Assembly: GCA_003105195.1 (NCBI GenBank)
Contig: PQAH01000024.1
Span: forward strand, 34,591-98,590
Reading direction: 5' to 3'
Origin: Bradyrhizobiaceae bacterium
GTDB taxonomy: Bacteria; Pseudomonadota; Alphaproteobacteria; Rhizobiales; Xanthobacteraceae
Length of the DNA: 64,000 nt
In this document: positions 45,112-54,819 of the stretch, piece after piece
Layout of the letters: each line of letters opens with the position of its first letter
How positions within the stretch are numbered: position 1 is the stretch's first letter
The notes under the pieces: model-generated
What the model was told of the DNA's origin: nothing
The model's input: only the letters and a program-made list of their open reading frames with translations
The model's database searches: none
Position numbers and translations under genes: made by a program

Positions 45112-45684
45112 ATGGTCGTTCTCAACCGCATCTACACCCGCACCGGCGACGACGGGACCACGGCGCTCGGCACCGGCGAGCGGCGCAAGAAATACGACCT
45201 GCGGATCGCGGCCTACGGCACCGTCGACGAGATCGGCGCCGCCATCGGCCTCGCGCGCCTGCACACCGCCGGCACCGAGGTCGACGCGATGCTGGCGCGG
45301 ATCCAGAACGACCTGTTCGACCTCGGCGCCGACCTGTGCTCGCCCGACAAGGGCAAGGGGCCGGGCGGCGAGCGGCTCGCCGTGAACGCGGCGCAAGTCA
45401 AGCGTCTCGAGGACGAGATCGACGCGCTCAACGCCGAGCTCGCGCCGCTGCGCTCCTTCGTGCTGCCGGGCGGGACGCCGGCTGCCGCGTTCCTCCACCT
45501 CGCCCGCACGGTGTGCCGCCGCGCCGAGCGGCTGATCGTCGAGCTCAAGGACACGGGCGAAAGCGTCTCGCCGCAGGTGCTCGCCTACGTCAACCGCCTG
45601 TCCGACTTCCTGTTCGTGGCGAGCCGCAGCATGAACGACAAGGGCGCGCGCGACGTCCTCTGGGTCCCGGGCGCCAATCGCTGA
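45112..45684 (+). CDS. Cob(I)alamin adenosyltransferase, PduO type
   Basis: 190 residues. RIYTRTGDDGTTALGTGERR is the ATP-binding N-terminus, AYGTVDEIGAAIGLAR follows, and VLPGGTPAAAFLHLARTVCR, RRAERLI and NRLSDFLFVASR are the conserved catalytic surface of PduO/MMAB enzymes. It makes adenosylcobalamin, the cofactor needed by ethylmalonyl-CoA mutase encoded in the same region. ATG 45112 (AAGGG five bases upstream) is preferred to ATG 45106. It ends nine bases before the rhomboid gene. Confidence 0.93.
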   Translation: MVVLNRIYTRTGDDGTTALGTGERRKKYDLRIAAYGTVDEIGAAIGLARLHTAGTEVDAMLARIQNDLFDLGADLCSPDKGKGPGGERLAVNAAQVKRLEDEIDALNAELAPLRSFVLPGGTPAAAFLHLARTVCRRAERLIVELKDTGESVSPQVLAYVNRLSDFLFVASRSMNDKGARDVLWVPGANR

Positions 45685-45692
45685 GACCCGGC

Positions 45693-46409
45693 ATGGTCAT
45701 CCCGGTCCACGACGACGATCCCCTCGACAGGGAGACCCATCCCTACGTCACGGTCGCGATCATCGCGGCCAATGTCGTGCTGTTCGCGTTCGCGCTCGTC
45801 GCCTCGCCGAACACGGCGGTGACCATGGAGCGGGCGCTGCCGCTGGTGCCGGCCGCCCTCACGGGCATCGCCCTGCCGCCGAGCGACGTCCCGCCGGCGC
45901 TGACGCTGTTCACCTACATGTTCCTGCACGGCGGCTGGATGCACCTCGTCGGCAACATGCTGTTCCTCTGGGTGTTCGGCGACAATATCGAGGATGCGAT
46001 CGGCCACGTGCGCTTCGCGGCGTTCTACGTCCTGTGCGGGCTCGCCGGCGGCCTGGTGCACATCCTGAGCGCGCCGGGCTCGACGGTCCCGCTGATCGGC
46101 GCCTCGGGGGCGGTCGCGGGGGTGGTCGCGGCCTATCTGATGATCCGCCCGTGCGCGCGCGTGACCGTGCTCCTGTTCGGCGGCATCCCGCTCCGGCTCG
46201 CCTCCTACTGGGTGCTGGGGTTCTGGATCCTGACCCAGGTCTGGAACGTCGTGGTCGGCGACATGAGCAACACGGCCTGGTGGGCGCATATCGGGGGGAT
46301 GGGCGCAGGCGCCCTGCTGATCGTGTTCATGCGGCCGCCGCACGTGCGGCTGTTCGATTGCGTGCATCCGCAGCCGGCCCCGGGAAGAGGCGACCGGCTC
46401 GCGCGTTGA
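45693..46409 (+). CDS. Rhomboid-family intramembrane serine protease
   Basis: 238 residues, six helices. The dyad is intact: Ser138 in LIGASGAVAG and His199 in WWAHIGGMGAG; HLVGNMLFLWVFGDNIED has the conserved oxyanion-side His84 and Asn88. It cleaves membrane proteins within the bilayer; substrates unknown. Close spacing to the adenosyltransferase gene suggests cotranscription. Confidence 0.92.
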   Translation: MVIPVHDDDPLDRETHPYVTVAIIAANVVLFAFALVASPNTAVTMERALPLVPAALTGIALPPSDVPPALTLFTYMFLHGGWMHLVGNMLFLWVFGDNIEDAIGHVRFAAFYVLCGLAGGLVHILSAPGSTVPLIGASGAVAGVVAAYLMIRPCARVTVLLFGGIPLRLASYWVLGFWILTQVWNVVVGDMSNTAWWAHIGGMGAGALLIVFMRPPHVRLFDCVHPQPAPGRGDRLAR

Positions 46410-46466
46410 CAGGGTGAGGGGCGGGCCATACGGTGCCGCCCGCCGCGGCGCGGGGAGTGGAGAGGC

Positions 46467-47216
46467 ATGAAGATTCTTGTGCCCGTCAAACGGGTTGTCG
46501 ATTTCAACGTCAAGGTTCGCGTGAAGCCCGACGGCTCCGGCGTGGAGCTCGCCAACGTCAAGATGTCGATGAATCCCTTCGACGAGATCGCGGTCGAGGA
46601 GGCCATCCGGCTCAAGGAGAAGGGTTCCGCGACCGAGATCGTGGTGGTGTCGATCGGCCCGCAGCAGGCCTCCGAGACCATCCGCACCGCGCTCGCCATG
46701 GGGGCCGACCGCGGCATCCTGGTCAGGACCGACCAGTCGGTCGAACCGCTGGCCGTGGCCAAGATCCTCAAGAAGGTGGTGGAAGCCGAGGCCCCGGGCC
46801 TCGTGATCCTCGGCAAGCAGGCGATCGACGACGACGCCAACCAGACCGGGCAGATGCTGGCGGCGCTGCTCAACTGGCCGCAGGGCACCTTCGCGTCCAA
46901 GCTGGCGCTGGAGGGCGGCGAGATCCTCGTCACCCGCGAGGTGGACGGCGGCCTGCAGACCGTCCGGCTGAAGGCGCCGGCGGTCGTCACCACCGACCTG
47001 CGCCTCAACGAGCCGCGCTATGCGAGCCTGCCCAACATCATGAAGGCCAAGAAGAAGCCGATCGCAGAGCAGACGCCGGCCGATCACGGGATCGACATCG
47101 CGCCGCGGCTCGAGGTGCTCAAGACCGTGGAGCCGGCGCGCCGGCAGGCCGGCATCAAGGTGGCCTCCGTCGCCGACCTCGTCGGCAAGCTGAAGAACGA
47201 AGCCGGGGTGCTGTGA
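46467..47216 (+). CDS. etfB: Electron transfer flavoprotein beta subunit
   Basis: 249 residues. [60 protein letters not shown] and the C-terminal [15 protein letters not shown] are ETF-beta signatures (AMP and dehydrogenase-docking region). It accepts electrons from acyl-CoA dehydrogenases, including Mcd. Stop and the etfA start overlap (TGATG). Confidence 0.95.
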   Translation: MKILVPVKRVVDFNVKVRVKPDGSGVELANVKMSMNPFDEIAVEEAIRLKEKGSATEIVVVSIGPQQASETIRTALAMGADRGILVRTDQSVEPLAVAKILKKVVEAEAPGLVILGKQAIDDDANQTGQMLAALLNWPQGTFASKLALEGGEILVTREVDGGLQTVRLKAPAVVTTDLRLNEPRYASLPNIMKAKKKPIAEQTPADHGIDIAPRLEVLKTVEPARRQAGIKVASVADLVGKLKNEAGVL

Positions 47217-48160
47217 TGGCGACGCTCCTGATTGCCGAGCACGACGGCGCCTCGTTGCGCGACGCCAGCGCCAAGGCGCTGACCGCCGCCAAGGCGCTCG
47301 GCGCCGAGGTGCACGTGCTGGTCGCCGGCGAGAGCTGCAAGGGAGCCGCCGAAGCAGCCGCGAAGCTCGACGGCGTGACCAAGGTCCTGCTGGTCGAGGG
47401 CGCGCCCTACGCGCACATGCTGGCGGAGCCCATGGCGGCGCTGATCGTCTCGCTCGCCCCGGGCTACGACGCGCTGGTCGCGCCCGCCACCACCATGGGC
47501 AAGAACGTGATGCCGCGGGTCGCCGCGCTCCTCGACGTGATGCAGATCTCGGACGTCACCAAGGTGCTCGCGCCCGACACCTTCGAGCGGCCGATCTATG
47601 CCGGCAACGCGATCCAGACCGTGAAGACGAAGGACGCCAAGAAGGTGGTCACGGTGCGCACCGCGGCCTTCCCGGCGACCGGCGAGGGCGGCTCGGCCGC
47701 GGTCGAGACCGCGAACGCCGCGAGCGATCCGGCGCTCTCGAGCTTCGTCGGCGAGGAGCTCTCGAAGTCCGACCGCCCCGAGCTCACCGCGGCCAAGATC
47801 GTGATCTCGGGCGGGCGCGCGATGCAGAGCCGCGAGAACTTCACGAAATACATCGAGCCGGTGGCGGACAAGCTCGGCGCCGCGGTCGGCGCCTCGCGCG
47901 CCGCCGTGGACGCCGGCTATGCGCCGAACGACTGGCAGGTCGGCCAGACCGGCAAGGTGGTCGCGCCCGAGCTCTACATCGCGGTCGGCATCTCGGGCGC
48001 CATCCAGCACCTCGCCGGCATGAAGGACTCCAAGGTGATCGTCGCGATCAACAAGGACGAGGAGGCGCCGATCTTCCAGGTCGCCGACTACGGCCTCGTC
48101 GGCGACCTGTTCCAGGTGCTGCCGGAGCTCGAACAGGAACTCGGAAAGCTCGGCAAATGA
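47216..48160 (+). CDS. etfA: Electron transfer flavoprotein alpha subunit
   Basis: 314 residues. The N-terminal Rossmann-like domain is followed by the FAD domain: [54 protein letters not shown] and [20 protein letters not shown] (FAD-binding motif). It pairs with EtfB and passes electrons to ETF:quinone oxidoreductase (not in the window). Confidence 0.95.
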   Translation: MATLLIAEHDGASLRDASAKALTAAKALGAEVHVLVAGESCKGAAEAAAKLDGVTKVLLVEGAPYAHMLAEPMAALIVSLAPGYDALVAPATTMGKNVMPRVAALLDVMQISDVTKVLAPDTFERPIYAGNAIQTVKTKDAKKVVTVRTAAFPATGEGGSAAVETANAASDPALSSFVGEELSKSDRPELTAAKIVISGGRAMQSRENFTKYIEPVADKLGAAVGASRAAVDAGYAPNDWQVGQTGKVVAPELYIAVGISGAIQHLAGMKDSKVIVAINKDEEAPIFQVADYGLVGDLFQVLPELEQELGKLGK

Positions 48161-48280
48161 GGGCGTGGAGCAAGCCGATGGCGAGCGCCCTCGGATCCGG
48201 CTAGAACAGCGCTCGGGCAGAGGCAGGAGGGCCACGTGCGGGGCTTCACGTCGCGAGCAGGCGGCCATCGGACGGAGACC

Positions 48281-49162
48281 ATGGCGCAGATCATTCGCAA
48301 AGTGGGCGTGATCGGGGCCGGGCAGATGGGCAACGGAATCGCCCATGTCTGCGCGCTCGCGGGCTACTCGGTGCTGCTCAACGACGTGGAGCCGGACCGG
48401 ATCAAGGCCGGCCTCGCGACCATCAACGGCAACATGGCGCGCCAGGTCTCCCGCAAGCTGATCAGCGAGGACGAACGCCAGGCGGCGCTCGCGCGCATCG
48501 GGGCGGCCGAGACCATCGAGGCGCTCGGCGACTGCGACCTCGTCATCGAGTCGGCGGTCGAGAAGGAGGAGGTCAAGCGCAAGATCTTCGCCGAGCTGTG
48601 CAAGAGCCTCAAGCCGGACGCGATCATCGGCTCCAACACCTCCTCGATCTCGATCACGCGGCTCGCCAGCAATACCGACCGGCCGGAGCGCTTCATCGGC
48701 ATCCATTTCATGAATCCGGTGCCCGTGATGGAGCTGGTCGAGGTGATCCGCGGCATCGCCACCGACGACGCCGCCTTCGAGACCACCCGCGAGTTCGTCG
48801 CGCGGCTCGGCAAGACCATGGCGGTCGCCGAGGATTTCCCGGCCTTCATCGTCAACCGCATCCTGCTGCCGATGATCAACGAGGCGGTCTACACCCTCTA
48901 CGAGGGGGTCGGGACGGTGGAATCGATCGACACCGCCATGCGGCTCGGCGCCAACCACCCGATGGGCCCGCTGCAGCTCGCCGACTTCATCGGCCTCGAC
49001 ACCTGCCTTTCGGTCATGCAGGTGCTCTACGAGGGGCTCGCGGACTCCAAGTACCGGCCGTGCCCGCTGCTGGTGAAATATGTCGAGGCCGGCTGGCTCG
49101 GCCGCAAGACGCAGCGCGGCTTCTACGACTATCGCGGCGAGAAGCCGGTCCCGACGCGCTGA
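48281..49162 (+). CDS. 3-Hydroxybutyryl-CoA dehydrogenase
   Basis: 293 residues. VGVIGAGQMGNGIAHVCALA is the NAD-binding loop; NTSSISITRLA, RFIGIHFMNPVPVMELVEVI (catalytic His) and DFPAFIVNRILLPMINEAVY complete the 3-hydroxyacyl-CoA dehydrogenase pattern. The short single-function form interconverts acetoacetyl-CoA and 3-hydroxybutyryl-CoA, upstream of crotonyl-CoA. ATG 48281 was chosen; it follows etfA by 120 bp. Confidence 0.93.
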   Translation: MAQIIRKVGVIGAGQMGNGIAHVCALAGYSVLLNDVEPDRIKAGLATINGNMARQVSRKLISEDERQAALARIGAAETIEALGDCDLVIESAVEKEEVKRKIFAELCKSLKPDAIIGSNTSSISITRLASNTDRPERFIGIHFMNPVPVMELVEVIRGIATDDAAFETTREFVARLGKTMAVAEDFPAFIVNRILLPMINEAVYTLYEGVGTVESIDTAMRLGANHPMGPLQLADFIGLDTCLSVMQVLYEGLADSKYRPCPLLVKYVEAGWLGRKTQRGFYDYRGEKPVPTR

Positions 49163-49166
49163 GCCG

Positions 49167-50072
49167 TCAGCGCCGGAACAGCCGCAGCGGCCGGCCGTCG
49201 ATGGCGGCGAGGCCGAGCGCGATCGCGGCCATGCCGGCGAGGTGACGCGGCGCCAGCGCCTCGCCCAGGATCGCGACGCCGAGAAGGATCGCGCTCACCG
49301 GGATCAGGAACGTCACCAGCAGCAGGTTGGTGGCGCCGGCGCGGGCCAGGATGCGGAAGTAGATCACATAGGCGAGCGCCGTCGACAGCGCCGCCAGGGC
49401 CGCCACGGCGCCGACGGCGGCCGGGGAGGGTGCGGGCAGCTCCCAGGGCCGGTCGAACAGCAAGACGAGCGGGAGCAGCATCGCGGTGGAGGCGCTCAGC
49501 TGCCCGGCCGCGATCGCCATCGGCGCCTCGCCGCGGAAGCGGCGGCCGTAGATGCCGCCGAGTGCATAGGAGAACGCCGCCGCCAGGCAGGCGAGCTGCG
49601 CCAGCACGGCATGGCCGATCTCGCCGAGCGCGTCGGGGCCGATCATCACGGTGACGCCGAGGAAGCCGACCGCGACGCCGGCGAGGCGCGTCGGCGTGAG
49701 CCTCTCGTCGGCGGTCGCGACATGGGCGAGGAGGACCGTGAACAGGGGCGTCGTGGCATTGAGGATGGAGGCGAGCCCGCTCGCGATATGGGTCTGGCCC
49801 CAGAAGATCAACGTGAAGGGGATCGCGTTGTTGATCAGGCCCATCACGGCGAATCCCGCCCAGGTGGCGCGCGCCCGCGGCAGGGCGAGACCGGAAATCC
49901 GCATCGCGGCGAGCAGCAGGGCCGCCGCCAGCGCGACGCGCGCGAGCGCCACCGTGAGCGGCGGCAGCTCGTCGACCGCGACCTTGGCGAAGAAGAACGA
50001 GCCGCCCCAGAGGATCGAGAGGATCACCAGGAGGAGCCAGTCGCCCGCGGACATGGCGAGACGGTTCGGCAT
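49167..50072 (-). CDS. EamA/DMT-family transporter
   Basis: 301 residues, ten helices in two EamA repeats: LLLVILSILWGGSFFFAKVA with SILNATTPLFTVLLAH, and YFRILARAGATNLLLVTFLI with GVAILGEALAPRHLAGMAAI. Probable metabolite or amino-acid exporter; substrate unknown. ATG 50072 with GGGGGCTCG upstream. It converges with the hydroxybutyryl-CoA dehydrogenase gene (4 bp). Confidence 0.9.
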   Translation of the reverse strand: MPNRLAMSAGDWLLLVILSILWGGSFFFAKVAVDELPPLTVALARVALAAALLLAAMRISGLALPRARATWAGFAVMGLINNAIPFTLIFWGQTHIASGLASILNATTPLFTVLLAHVATADERLTPTRLAGVAVGFLGVTVMIGPDALGEIGHAVLAQLACLAAAFSYALGGIYGRRFRGEAPMAIAAGQLSASTAMLLPLVLLFDRPWELPAPSPAAVGAVAALAALSTALAYVIYFRILARAGATNLLLVTFLIPVSAILLGVAILGEALAPRHLAGMAAIALGLAAIDGRPLRLFRR

Positions 50073-50155
50073 GGATGGCGAGCCCCCTGGAAAACACCCG
50101 GTTAGCGGCCGTGCCGCGACCCGGCGACCCGATTCCCGCAAGATCGGTCACGCGA

Positions 50156-50170
50156 TTTACGCCGTGTTAA
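50156..50170 (+). promoter_or_regulatory. CtrA-like box upstream of the first small gene
   Basis: TTTA-N7-TTAA followed by CC, one mismatch from the alphaproteobacterial CtrA site TTAA-N7-TTAA. It lies 87 bp before ATG 50257 and also faces the divergent DMT gene. Confidence 0.4.
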
Positions 50171-50256
50171 CCGGCCTCGCACCGGGAGAGATTCGGTCCG
50201 TGACAGACGGCGCGGGCGAGGTCACCCTGGGGCGTCGACCGAACAGGACGGCTGCC

Positions 50257-50469
50257 ATGGATATCGTCGCAACGGCTCTCACCGCGGCCTGGCTCGATGC
50301 GGTGCGCCGCACCCAGACCATCGTGCCGACCGGCGCCGAGGCGCCGGCACGGGCCGAGTCCCTGACCGACGTGATGGAGCATGCGCTGCGCCACGGCGGG
50401 CAGGATTCGCTCGACCCCGGCTGGACCGATCCGTTGCGCCCCGGACAAGTGCTCGATCTCTCGGTCTGA
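50257..50469 (+). CDS. Small hypothetical protein with GQxLDxSV tail
   Basis: 70 residues: starts MDIVATALTAAWLDAVRR and ends PGQVLDLSV. The start (MDI/V-xA) and the tail resemble the YjfB-like protein encoded 330 bp downstream (MDVAAIATAMA, GVGQNLDISV), so it may be a diverged relative. No membrane segment or signal. The CtrA-like box upstream suggests regulated expression. Confidence 0.6.
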   Translation: MDIVATALTAAWLDAVRRTQTIVPTGAEAPARAESLTDVMEHALRHGGQDSLDPGWTDPLRPGQVLDLSV

Positions 50470-50483
50470 GGCCCGACGGCGCC

Positions 50484-50498
50484 GTAACGGGTCGTTAA
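50484..50498 (+). promoter_or_regulatory. CtrA-like box upstream of the second small gene
   Basis: GTAA-N7-TTAA followed by CC, one mismatch from TTAA-N7-TTAA, 36 bp before ATG 50535. It also forms the inverted repeat CGGGT-CGTTA-ACCCG, so it could instead be a different operator. Confidence 0.4.
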
Positions 50499-50534
50499 CC
50501 CGACGACCGCACCCTGGGCGCGAGAGGATCCGTC

Positions 50535-50795
50535 ATGGCGATCCCGGCCGCGGGCAAATACAAGTACGGCTACGTCAAGCGCTCCGCCTGGGAGATCAAC
50601 CAGGCGTGGCGCGAGAAGCGGCGCCAGATGGTCAAGAGCTTCCGGAGCGACGCCTCGACCGCGAGCGGCGGACTGATGACCGCCATCTCGAACCAGATCA
50701 CGGGCTCCGCGACCCTGACCTCGCAGATCGCGCTCTCGCGCGTGCAAGCCCAGGTCGCCGCCAAGCAGGCCCAGGCGCTGAGCCGGGTCATCTGA
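50535..50795 (+). CDS. Small conserved-looking hypothetical protein
   Basis: 86 residues: MAIPAAGKYKYGYVKRSAWE, then a basic helix (INQAWREKRRQMVKSF) and a long Ala/Gln-rich amphipathic helix (TSQIALSRVQAQVAAKQAQA). GAGAGGA precedes the ATG. No family recognised; the heptad-like second half suggests a helical bundle or export-type secretion substrate. It is followed by the YjfB-like gene after four bases. Confidence 0.65.
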   Translation: MAIPAAGKYKYGYVKRSAWEINQAWREKRRQMVKSFRSDASTASGGLMTAISNQITGSATLTSQIALSRVQAQVAAKQAQALSRVI

Positions 50796-50799
50796 TCCC

Positions 50800-51000
50800 A
50801 TGGATGTCGCCGCAATCGCCACCGCCATGGCGGCCGCAAAGGCGGGCCAGACGCAAAGCATGCTGGCCGCCAAGATGATGAAGATGAACCTGGACGCGCA
50901 GGCCGCGATCGTTCAGGTGCTGGACGCCGCGCAGGCGAACATCGACACCCTCGCCAATGTCGCGCCCGGCGTCGGGCAGAACCTCGACATCTCGGTCTGA
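50800..51000 (+). CDS. YjfB-like putative motility protein
   Basis: 66 residues, all helical, with Met/Ala/Gln-rich sequence (KAGQTQSMLAAKMMKMNLDA) and the family ending APGVGQNLDISV. Bacillus YjfB belongs to the motility regulon; biochemical function is unknown. It is four bases after the preceding small gene and convergent with tlpA. Confidence 0.7.
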   Translation: MDVAAIATAMAAAKAGQTQSMLAAKMMKMNLDAQAAIVQVLDAAQANIDTLANVAPGVGQNLDISV

Positions 51001-51004
51001 CGGT

Positions 51005-51679
51005 TCAGGACGCCCGCCCCAGCGCGGCGGAGATCAGCCTGATCGCGTCCTCGCTCGCCCATTCGGCGGGTCCGGCGAGCGTCCCGATCTCGCAGCCGGC
51101 CGGATCGATCAGCAGGGTGGTCGGCATGCCGATGGCCTTGCCGGCCACCTTGAGGTCCTGGAACACCTTGGCCGAGGGGTCCGCGTAGTAGGCGAGCCGA
51201 TCGATCTTCACCTCCTTGAGCCAGGCCTTCGGCTTCTCGGGGTCGCGGGTGTCGATGTTCACGGCCACCACCTCGAAGGCGGGCCCGCCGAGCCTCGCCT
51301 GCAGCTCGTCCAGCGCCGGCATCTCCTTGCGGCACGGCACGCACCAAGTGGCCCACAGGTTCAGCAGAACGGTGCGCCCACGCCAGTCGGCGAGCGTCTT
51401 CGGCGCGCCGGAGGCGTCCGTGAAGGCGAGCGCGGGAAGGCGCTGCGGGCGCGGGTTCACGGTCACGGCCGCGACCTCGCCGCGGGCGAGCGGCGCCACG
51501 CGCCGGGCGGTCTCCACGGCCGGCCTGCACTCGGCCGCGACGGCGTGATTGCGCGTCCATAGGCCGATCCCGTATACCGCCGCGAGCCCGACGGCGGCGC
51601 CGGCCACGCCTCCCGCCACGACCATCGCGAGGCGCCGCTTGGCATGGCGTCGCGCTGCGTCATCGGGTCGGGTGGTCAT
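51005..51679 (-). CDS. tlpA: TlpA-like thiol:disulfide interchange protein
   Basis: 224 residues. N-terminal membrane anchor (about 18-42), then a periplasmic thioredoxin fold with [19 protein letters not shown] (Cys113/Cys116 redox pair) and the cis-Pro in [13 protein letters not shown]. TlpA of Bradyrhizobium reduces cytochrome oxidase assembly factors. It is divergent from argH with 35 bp between starts, a classic alphaproteobacterial arrangement. Confidence 0.92.
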   Translation of the reverse strand: MTTRPDDAARRHAKRRLAMVVAGGVAGAAVGLAAVYGIGLWTRNHAVAAECRPAVETARRVAPLARGEVAAVTVNPRPQRLPALAFTDASGAPKTLADWRGRTVLLNLWATWCVPCRKEMPALDELQARLGGPAFEVVAVNIDTRDPEKPKAWLKEVKIDRLAYYADPSAKVFQDLKVAGKAIGMPTTLLIDPAGCEIGTLAGPAEWASEDAIRLISAALGRAS

Positions 51680-51714
51680 CGGCGAGCCTTCTCAAGCGAA
51701 CCAGCGGTGGTGTC

Positions 51715-53103
51715 ATGAGCAACAAGATGTGGGGCGGACGCTTTGCGTCGGGTCCCGACGCCATCATGACGGAGATCAACGCCTCGATCGACGTCGATCG
51801 CCGCCTTTATGCCCAGGACATCGCGGCGAGCAAGGCCCACGCCGCGATGCTCGCCAAGCAGGGCATCATCAGCCGCGACGATGGGGCGAAGATCGCTCAC
51901 GGTCTAGACACGATCCTGTCAGAGATCGAGAGCGGCAGGTTCCGCTTCAAGCGGGCGCTGGAGGACATCCACATGAACGTCGAGGCCCGCCTCGCCGACC
52001 TGATCGGCCCGGCGGCGGGCCGGCTGCACACCGCGCGCTCGCGCAACGACCAGGTCGCGACGGACTTCCGGCTCTGGGTGCGCGACGCGATCGACGCGAT
52101 CGACCGCGGCCTCGCGGGCTACCAGCGCGCGCTCGCCGAGACGGCGCTCGCGCATGCCGCGACCGTGATGCCGGGCTTCACCCACCTGCAGACCGCGCAG
52201 CCCGTGACCTTCGGTCATCACCTGCTCGCCTATGTCGAGATGGCGGCGCGCGATCGCGGCCGCTTCGCGGACGCCCGCAAGCGGCTCAACGAGAACCCGC
52301 TCGGCTCGGCGGCGCTCGCCGGCACCTCGTTCCGGCTCGACCGGACGCTGACCTCGCGCCTGCTCGGCTTCGACCGGCCGACCGCGAACTCGCTCGATGC
52401 GGTCTCGGACCGCGACTTCGTGATCGAGACGCTGGCGGCGGCCTCCATCACGGCGATGCACCTGTCGCGCTTCGCCGAGGAGATCGTGATCTGGTGCTCG
52501 CCGCTCGCTGGCCTGCTGCGGCTCTCGGACCGGTTCACCACCGGCTCCTCGATCATGCCGCAGAAGCGCAACCCGGACGCGGCCGAGCTGGTGCGCGCCA
52601 AGACCGGGCGGATCTTCGCGGCGCTGCAGGGACTGCTGGTGGTGATGAAGGGGCTGCCGCTCGCCTACCAGAAGGACATGCAGGAGGACAAGGAGAGCGC
52701 CATGGAGGCGCTCGCCGCGCTCACGCTCTGCATCGCGGCGATGACCGGCATGGTGCGCGACATGAAGCCGGACGTGGCGCGCATGCGGGAGGCCGCGGGG
52801 GCCGGCTATGCGACCGCGACCGACCTCGCGGACTGGCTGGTGCGGACGCTGAAGATGCCGTTCCGCGAGGCGCATCACGTGACGGGCCGCATCGTGGCGG
52901 CGGCCGAGAAGGCGGGCGTCGCGCTCGAGGCGCTGCCGCTCGCGGCCATGCGCGCGGTGGAGCCGCGGATCACGCGCAAGGTCTACGACGTGCTCTCCCC
53001 CGAGCGCTCGGTGCGCAGCCGCGTCACCCATGGCGGCACGGCCCCCGCGAACGTGACGCGTGCCGCGAAGGCCTGGCTGAAGCGGCTCGGCGCGCGCCGG
53101 TGA
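51715..53103 (+). CDS. argH: Argininosuccinate lyase
   Basis: 462 residues. Last step of arginine synthesis: argininosuccinate to arginine and fumarate. [20 protein letters not shown] at the start, [37 protein letters not shown] and the fumarase-family signature [18 protein letters not shown] are present. Confidence 0.96.
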   Translation: MSNKMWGGRFASGPDAIMTEINASIDVDRRLYAQDIAASKAHAAMLAKQGIISRDDGAKIAHGLDTILSEIESGRFRFKRALEDIHMNVEARLADLIGPAAGRLHTARSRNDQVATDFRLWVRDAIDAIDRGLAGYQRALAETALAHAATVMPGFTHLQTAQPVTFGHHLLAYVEMAARDRGRFADARKRLNENPLGSAALAGTSFRLDRTLTSRLLGFDRPTANSLDAVSDRDFVIETLAAASITAMHLSRFAEEIVIWCSPLAGLLRLSDRFTTGSSIMPQKRNPDAAELVRAKTGRIFAALQGLLVVMKGLPLAYQKDMQEDKESAMEALAALTLCIAAMTGMVRDMKPDVARMREAAGAGYATATDLADWLVRTLKMPFREAHHVTGRIVAAAEKAGVALEALPLAAMRAVEPRITRKVYDVLSPERSVRSRVTHGGTAPANVTRAAKAWLKRLGARR

Positions 53104-53163
53104 ACGGCGTTTCGCCCCCGGCCGGCGATCTGGTATAGGGATGTCCCGGGTTCGAGGAGCACA

Positions 53164-53391
53164 ATGATCCGTCCAGTCCGTCCGCTGTTCCGTGCCATCA
53201 CCATGAGCGCGCTGTGCCTCGTCCTGGCGGCGGCGCTGTCGGCCTGCGGGCGCAAGGGCGGGCTCGATCCGCCGCCCGCGGCGGTGGCGCAACCCGGCAC
53301 CGAGGCCGCGCCCGCGGTCGACGCCGAGGGACGGCCGATCGCGCCGCGCGGGCCGAGCCACCGCCTGCCCATCGACTGGCTCCTCGAATAG
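53164..53391 (+). CDS. lptM: LptM-like small lipoprotein
   Basis: 75 residues: signal peptide with lipobox LSAC (lipidated Cys near residue 28), then GRKGGLDPPP, the short conserved motif of LptM/YifL. In E. coli LptM helps LptD maturation for LPS export. The C-terminus RLPIDWLLE is usual for alphaproteobacterial members. It sits between argH and lysA, its standard place. Confidence 0.88.
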   Translation: MIRPVRPLFRAITMSALCLVLAAALSACGRKGGLDPPPAAVAQPGTEAAPAVDAEGRPIAPRGPSHRLPIDWLLE

Positions 53392-53406
53392 CCCGCCGGG
53401 CCTTCC

Positions 53407-54672
53407 ATGCATCACTTCGCGTATCGTGACGGCGTGATGCATGCCGAGGAGGTGAGCCTGGACGCGCTCGCGGCCGCGGTCGGCACGCCGTTCTACTGCT
53501 ATTCCACGGCGACGCTCACGCGCCACTACCAGGTGTTCGCCGGCGCCTTCGCGGACGTGCCCTCGCTCGTCTGCTACGCCATGAAGGCGAACTCAAACCA
53601 GGCCGTGCTCGCGACGCTGGCGCGCCTCGGCGCCGGCGCCGACGTGGTGTCGGGGGGCGAGCTCAAGCGCGCGCGGGCCGCCGGCATCCCGCCCGAGAGG
53701 ATCATGTTCTCCGGCATCGGCAAGACCGCGGCGGAGCTCGCGGCCGCGGTCGACGCGGGGATCCTCTGCATCAACGTGGAGTCCGAGCCGGAGCTCGAGC
53801 TGCTGGCCTCGATCGCGGCCGCCAAGGGGCGCACCGCCTGCGTGTCGCTGCGGGTCAATCCCGACGTCGACCCGAAGACCCACGCAAAGATCGCGACCGG
53901 CAAGTCCGAGAACAAGTTCGGCATCCCGATCAGCCGCGCCCGCGAGGTCTATGCCCATGCGGGGCGGCTCGAAGGCATTCGGGTAACCGGCGTCGACATG
54001 CATATCGGCAGCCAGATCACCGACCTGCAGCCGTTCGACGACGCCTTCGTGCTGCTGTCCGACTTCGTGCGCACGCTGCGCGCCGACGGCCATCGCATCG
54101 AGCATGTCGACCTCGGCGGCGGGCTCGGCATTCCGTATCGCGAGGACGACGAGCCGCCGCCCGATCCGGACGCCTATGCGCGGGTGGTCAAGCGCGCCAC
54201 GCGCGACCTCGGCTGCAGCCTGATCTTCGAGCCCGGGCGCCTGATCGTCGGGAATGCCGGCGTGCTGGTCACGCGCGTGCTCTACGTCAAGCGCGGCGAG
54301 ACCAAGACCTTCGTCATCGTCGACGCCGCGATGAACGACCTGGTCCGCCCGACCCTGTACGAGGCGCATCACGACATCCGTCCGGCCCGGGAGCCGATTC
54401 CGGGCGCGTGGCGCATCGTCGCAGACGTGGTCGGACCGGTCTGCGAATCGGGCGATTTCCTGGCGCTCGGCCGCGAGCTGGTCGAACCGAAGCCGGGCGA
54501 TCTGGTTGTCGTGATGTCGGCCGGCGCCTACGGCGCCGTGCAGGCCGGCACCTACAACACGCGTCCGCTGGTGCCGGAAGTGCTGGTGAAAGGCGGCGAA
54601 TGGGCCGTGGTTCGGCCGCGGCTGGAGGCCGAGGCGCTGATCGGGCTCGACCGCCTGCCGGCTTGGCTGTGA
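53407..54672 (+). CDS. lysA: Diaminopimelate decarboxylase
   Basis: 421 residues. Final step of lysine synthesis. PLP lysine in CYAMKANSNQAVLATLARLG, SGGELKRARAAGIPPERIMF, KFGIPISRA, DMHIGSQITDLQPF, DLGGGLGIPY, GRLIVGNAGVLVTRVLYVK and CESGDFLALGREL are all standard. It starts 15 bp after the lipoprotein stop. Confidence 0.96.
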   Translation: MHHFAYRDGVMHAEEVSLDALAAAVGTPFYCYSTATLTRHYQVFAGAFADVPSLVCYAMKANSNQAVLATLARLGAGADVVSGGELKRARAAGIPPERIMFSGIGKTAAELAAAVDAGILCINVESEPELELLASIAAAKGRTACVSLRVNPDVDPKTHAKIATGKSENKFGIPISRAREVYAHAGRLEGIRVTGVDMHIGSQITDLQPFDDAFVLLSDFVRTLRADGHRIEHVDLGGGLGIPYREDDEPPPDPDAYARVVKRATRDLGCSLIFEPGRLIVGNAGVLVTRVLYVKRGETKTFVIVDAAMNDLVRPTLYEAHHDIRPAREPIPGAWRIVADVVGPVCESGDFLALGRELVEPKPGDLVVVMSAGAYGAVQAGTYNTRPLVPEVLVKGGEWAVVRPRLEAEALIGLDRLPAWL

Positions 54673-54699
54673 CCCCGCCGCCGGCAGCGCGAGGAGCCC

Positions 54700-54715
54700 A
54701 TCACGACGGCGTGAT
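54700..54715. repeat. Short perfect inverted repeat
   Basis: ATCACG-ACGG-CGTGAT, 28 bp after the lysA stop and 105 bp before the DUF4175 start. It could be an operator or a weak terminator stem; no T-run follows. Confidence 0.35.
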
Positions 54716-54819
54716 CCGTGCGGCCGGTCATCATGCGGCCCGATAAGGCCGGTGATACTTGCTTCCGCGAACTTGTTGTCGCGCGTCAAATCGCGCTATC
54801 CCTGCGGCCGGAGACCCGT

